DNA of 64,000 nt from Pyronema omphalodes (lineage: Eukaryota; Ascomycota; Pezizomycetes; Pezizales; Pyronemataceae), in the NCBI GenBank assembly GCA_024516155.1, contig JAJJXM010000006.1:496001-560000 (forward strand). The letters run 5' to 3'. The translations under genes and the position numbers were made by a program. The notes below the pieces were generated by a model. The model searched no databases. It worked only from the letters and a program-made list of their open reading frames with translations, and had not been told where the DNA came from. Positions within the stretch are counted from its first letter, which is position 1. Every line of letters starts with the position of its first letter. Of this stretch, positions 62,281 to 64,000 are shown piece after piece.

Positions 62281-62334
62281 ATTGTATTGTATTGTATTGT
62301 ATTGTATTTTATTGTATTTTATTTTATTTTATTA
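62280..62334. repeat. ATTGT/ATTTT pentanucleotide microsatellite
   Basis: About ten pentanucleotide units grade from ATTGT into ATTTT and lie directly next to the 9-bp array. Confidence 0.85.
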
Positions 62335-62423
62335 AGGATAAAACAGTATATATACTCTCATATATAAGCACTTTCTGGATACGTTTGATGGTTAATGCTG
62401 TATTTTGTTTTTGGAGAGTTGGA

Positions 62424-62640
62424 GAGTTGAGGAAGTTGAGGAAGTTGAGGAAGTTGAGGAAGTTGAGGAAGTTGAGGAAGTTGAGGAAGTTGAGGAAGTT
62501 GAGGAAGTTGAGGAAGTTGAGGAAGTTGAGGAAGTTGAGGAAGTTGAGGAAGTTGAGGAAGTTGAGGAAGTTGAGGAAGTTGAGGAAGTTGAGGAAGTTG
62601 AGGAAGTTGAGGAAGTTGAGGAAGTTGAGGAAGTTGAGGA
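62424..62640. repeat. 9-bp minisatellite (AAGTTGAGG), 24 copies
   Basis: A near-perfect tandem array of a 9-bp unit. The unit length is a multiple of three, so all frames stay open (Leu-Arg-Lys or Val-Glu-Glu repeats), but there is no gene context. Confidence 0.95.
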
Positions 62641-62940
62641 AATTAAATAATTCAGAAAACTAGGAAAAGTAAGAAATTAAGAAATTAAGAAATCAGGAAA
62701 ATAGGAAATCCTGATATTAAACCCAGTCCAAAACACAGAAGTATCTATTATCTAAGCTAAATTACATATTCATTACATATAATCGATATTATAAGTTATA
62801 TAAGTAATAAGTTATAACTGCGTTTTAGATCCCTTTTTTTAAAGATATTTATATTTATTTCTTGATTTCTTGATTATTTGATGATATGATTAATATGAGG
62901 TTAATATCAACCCCAATATGTTTTTTTTCTTTGTAGTTCC

Positions 62941-63300
62941 TTACAGTTCTTTACAGTTCCTTACAGTTCCTTACAGTTCCTTACAGTTCCTTACAGTTCC
63001 TTACAGTTCCTTACAGTTCCTTACAGTTCCTTACAGTTCCTTACAGTTCCTTACAGTTCCTTACAGTTCCTTACAGTTCCTTACAGTTCCTTACAGTTCC
63101 TTACAGTTCCTTACAGTTCCTTACAGTTCCTTACAGTTCCTTACAGTTCCTTACAGTTCCTTACAGTTCCTTACAGTTCCTTACAGTTCCTTACAGTTCC
63201 TTACAGTTCCTTACAGTTCCTTACAGTTCCTTACAGTTCCTTACAGTTCCTTACAGTTCCTTACAGTTCCTTACAGTTCCTTACAGTTCCTTACAGTTCC
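62941..63300. repeat. 10-bp minisatellite (TTACAGTTCC), 36 copies
   Basis: Thirty-six tandem 10-bp units, almost perfect (the first unit ends in T instead of C). The homogeneity suggests recent expansion or ongoing homogenisation. Confidence 0.97.
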
Positions 63301-63771
63301 TGGTAATATTAATATTATAACTATTACAGTCGAATTCAATTCCTCAGATCAAGATTATTTAGAGTACCTAGAGTATCTAGAGTACCTACGCTGAATTTGT
63401 AGTTGCGAGTGTAATGATGTGGAAAAGAAGTATAATCCTGATTGTTTAATGCAGATTATAGATTGTGGATTGTGTACTAATATTATATTTACTAATTATA
63501 TGATATATATGATGCAAGATATTCTAAATCAAATCCCATCCCAAATGTCCCAAATTATTACAGTTTCAAATTACCAAAATCCCAAAGTCTAAAAGTCCCA
63601 AAAATCCAAAAAACGCCAGTAATCTATAATATATGCGATCCCGTATAAACCATCCAAAAATTACTCCCACCTGTATGATATATCCCAAGCCCCACTTTAT
63701 CTATAACCCAAAACCCCTCCTCATCTCCAACCCCTTCCTTCCTCCTCCAAACCCCATCTCCCTCAATCCCC

Positions 63772-64000
63772 CTACCACCCCTTAACCGGCGCCAACCCTC
63801 TCCCCCTACTAAGCCCATCAGCCAACGTATTCTCCGCCCCCCTAATCCACTTCATAACAACAACGACCCTTCCCATTCTCACCAACTGATCAAACCTATC
63901 CCTCTCCTGCCTGAGAACCCTAGGGATCTTCAAACCACCACCAAAAGTCTCCCCCTGCAACCCTCTACTAAACGCCACAACCGTCGCAACATTATCACAA
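63772..64000 (-). mobile_element. retroelement RNase H C-terminal fragment (continues past the window)
   Basis: On the minus strand, a frame open at the right edge begins CDNVATVVAF and later reads VVVVMKWIRGAENTLADGLSRG before a stop at 63772. This is the pattern of a reverse-transcriptase-linked RNase H: an early Asp-Asn and a late ADxLSR containing the last catalytic Asp. The CDN form resembles DIRS-type and pararetrovirus-like RNase H more than Ty3-type, but a fragment this short cannot decide. No end repeat is visible inside the window. The bulk of the element, including any reverse transcriptase, must lie to the right. Confidence 0.65.

Larger units (their letters stand above)
61276..63771. 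other. repeat-rich region without genes
   Basis: It holds a G-rich flank after GCV1, a GGTGATGGTT-type degenerate repeat, an ATTGT microsatellite and three minisatellite arrays, each listed separately. The interval 63310-63620 is plain AT-rich DNA. Long open frames in the arrays are translations of the repeat units. Confidence 0.8.

Noticed and set aside
62034..62663. Long open frame encoding Thr-Tyr-Ile and Leu-Arg-Lys repeats
   Set aside because: It is only the translation of two 9-bp minisatellites; no start context, introns or non-repeat domain support a protein.
62047..63300. CRISPR-like appearance of regular repeats
   Set aside because: The units are directly adjacent with no spacers, and this is a eukaryotic genome.
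62918..63394. Open frame encoding repeated FLTVPYSSLQ
   Set aside because: It is a read-through of the 10-bp array; there is no coding evidence outside the repeat.

Overview
This is nuclear DNA of a filamentous ascomycete (Pezizomycotina). The genes carry short GT-AG introns (mostly about 50-120 bp, with CTAAC/CTGAC branch sites before the acceptor), and several families are fungal: a Kre6-type glucan synthase, an Iml2 homologue, an 'up-regulated during septation' protein and an MpaB-type oxygenase. The exact class cannot be fixed from the sequence. Gene density is low, at 13 protein genes plus one tRNA in 64 kb, and the intergenic DNA is rich in homopolymers and simple repeats.

Layout from left to right: the 3' part of MON2 (+); a KRE6/SKN1-like glucan synthase with seven exons (-); a conserved hypothetical, possibly mitochondrial protein (-); a diverged repeat cluster at 13.85-15.29 kb; the TRM11 tRNA methyltransferase catalytic subunit (+); a LisH/WD40 protein of the TBL1/Sif2 type (+); a large WDR62/MABP1-like WD40 protein (+); LSM1 with a probable 4-nt microexon (+); nicotinamide riboside kinase (-); an MpaB/DUF2236 oxygenase (-); a gene-poor 5-kb stretch; an 'up-regulated during septation' protein (+), convergent with an 11-exon IML2 homologue (-); an intron-containing tRNA-Glu(CTC); NUP84/NUP107 (+); an unassigned 793-aa low-complexity protein (-); and the glycine cleavage T-protein GCV1 (+). 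The right end holds three near-perfect minisatellites (9, 9 and 10 bp units) and the edge of a retroelement RNase H.

The genes do not form a pathway cluster. They are ordinary housekeeping and cell-biology functions (tRNA modification, mRNA decay, nuclear pore, NAD salvage, glycine cleavage, cell wall, vesicle traffic). Exon boundaries were derived by joining reading frames across GT-AG sites so that phases match, and the spliced lengths close without internal stops except where stated. The most notable observations are the LSM1 microexon, a non-AG acceptor in the IML2 homologue, G-tract clusters on the sense strand just after several stop codons, a possible frameshift at the C-terminus of the large WD40 gene, and the diverged repeat cluster. 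I found no CRISPR, phage, secondary-metabolite cluster or clearly new multi-gene system.
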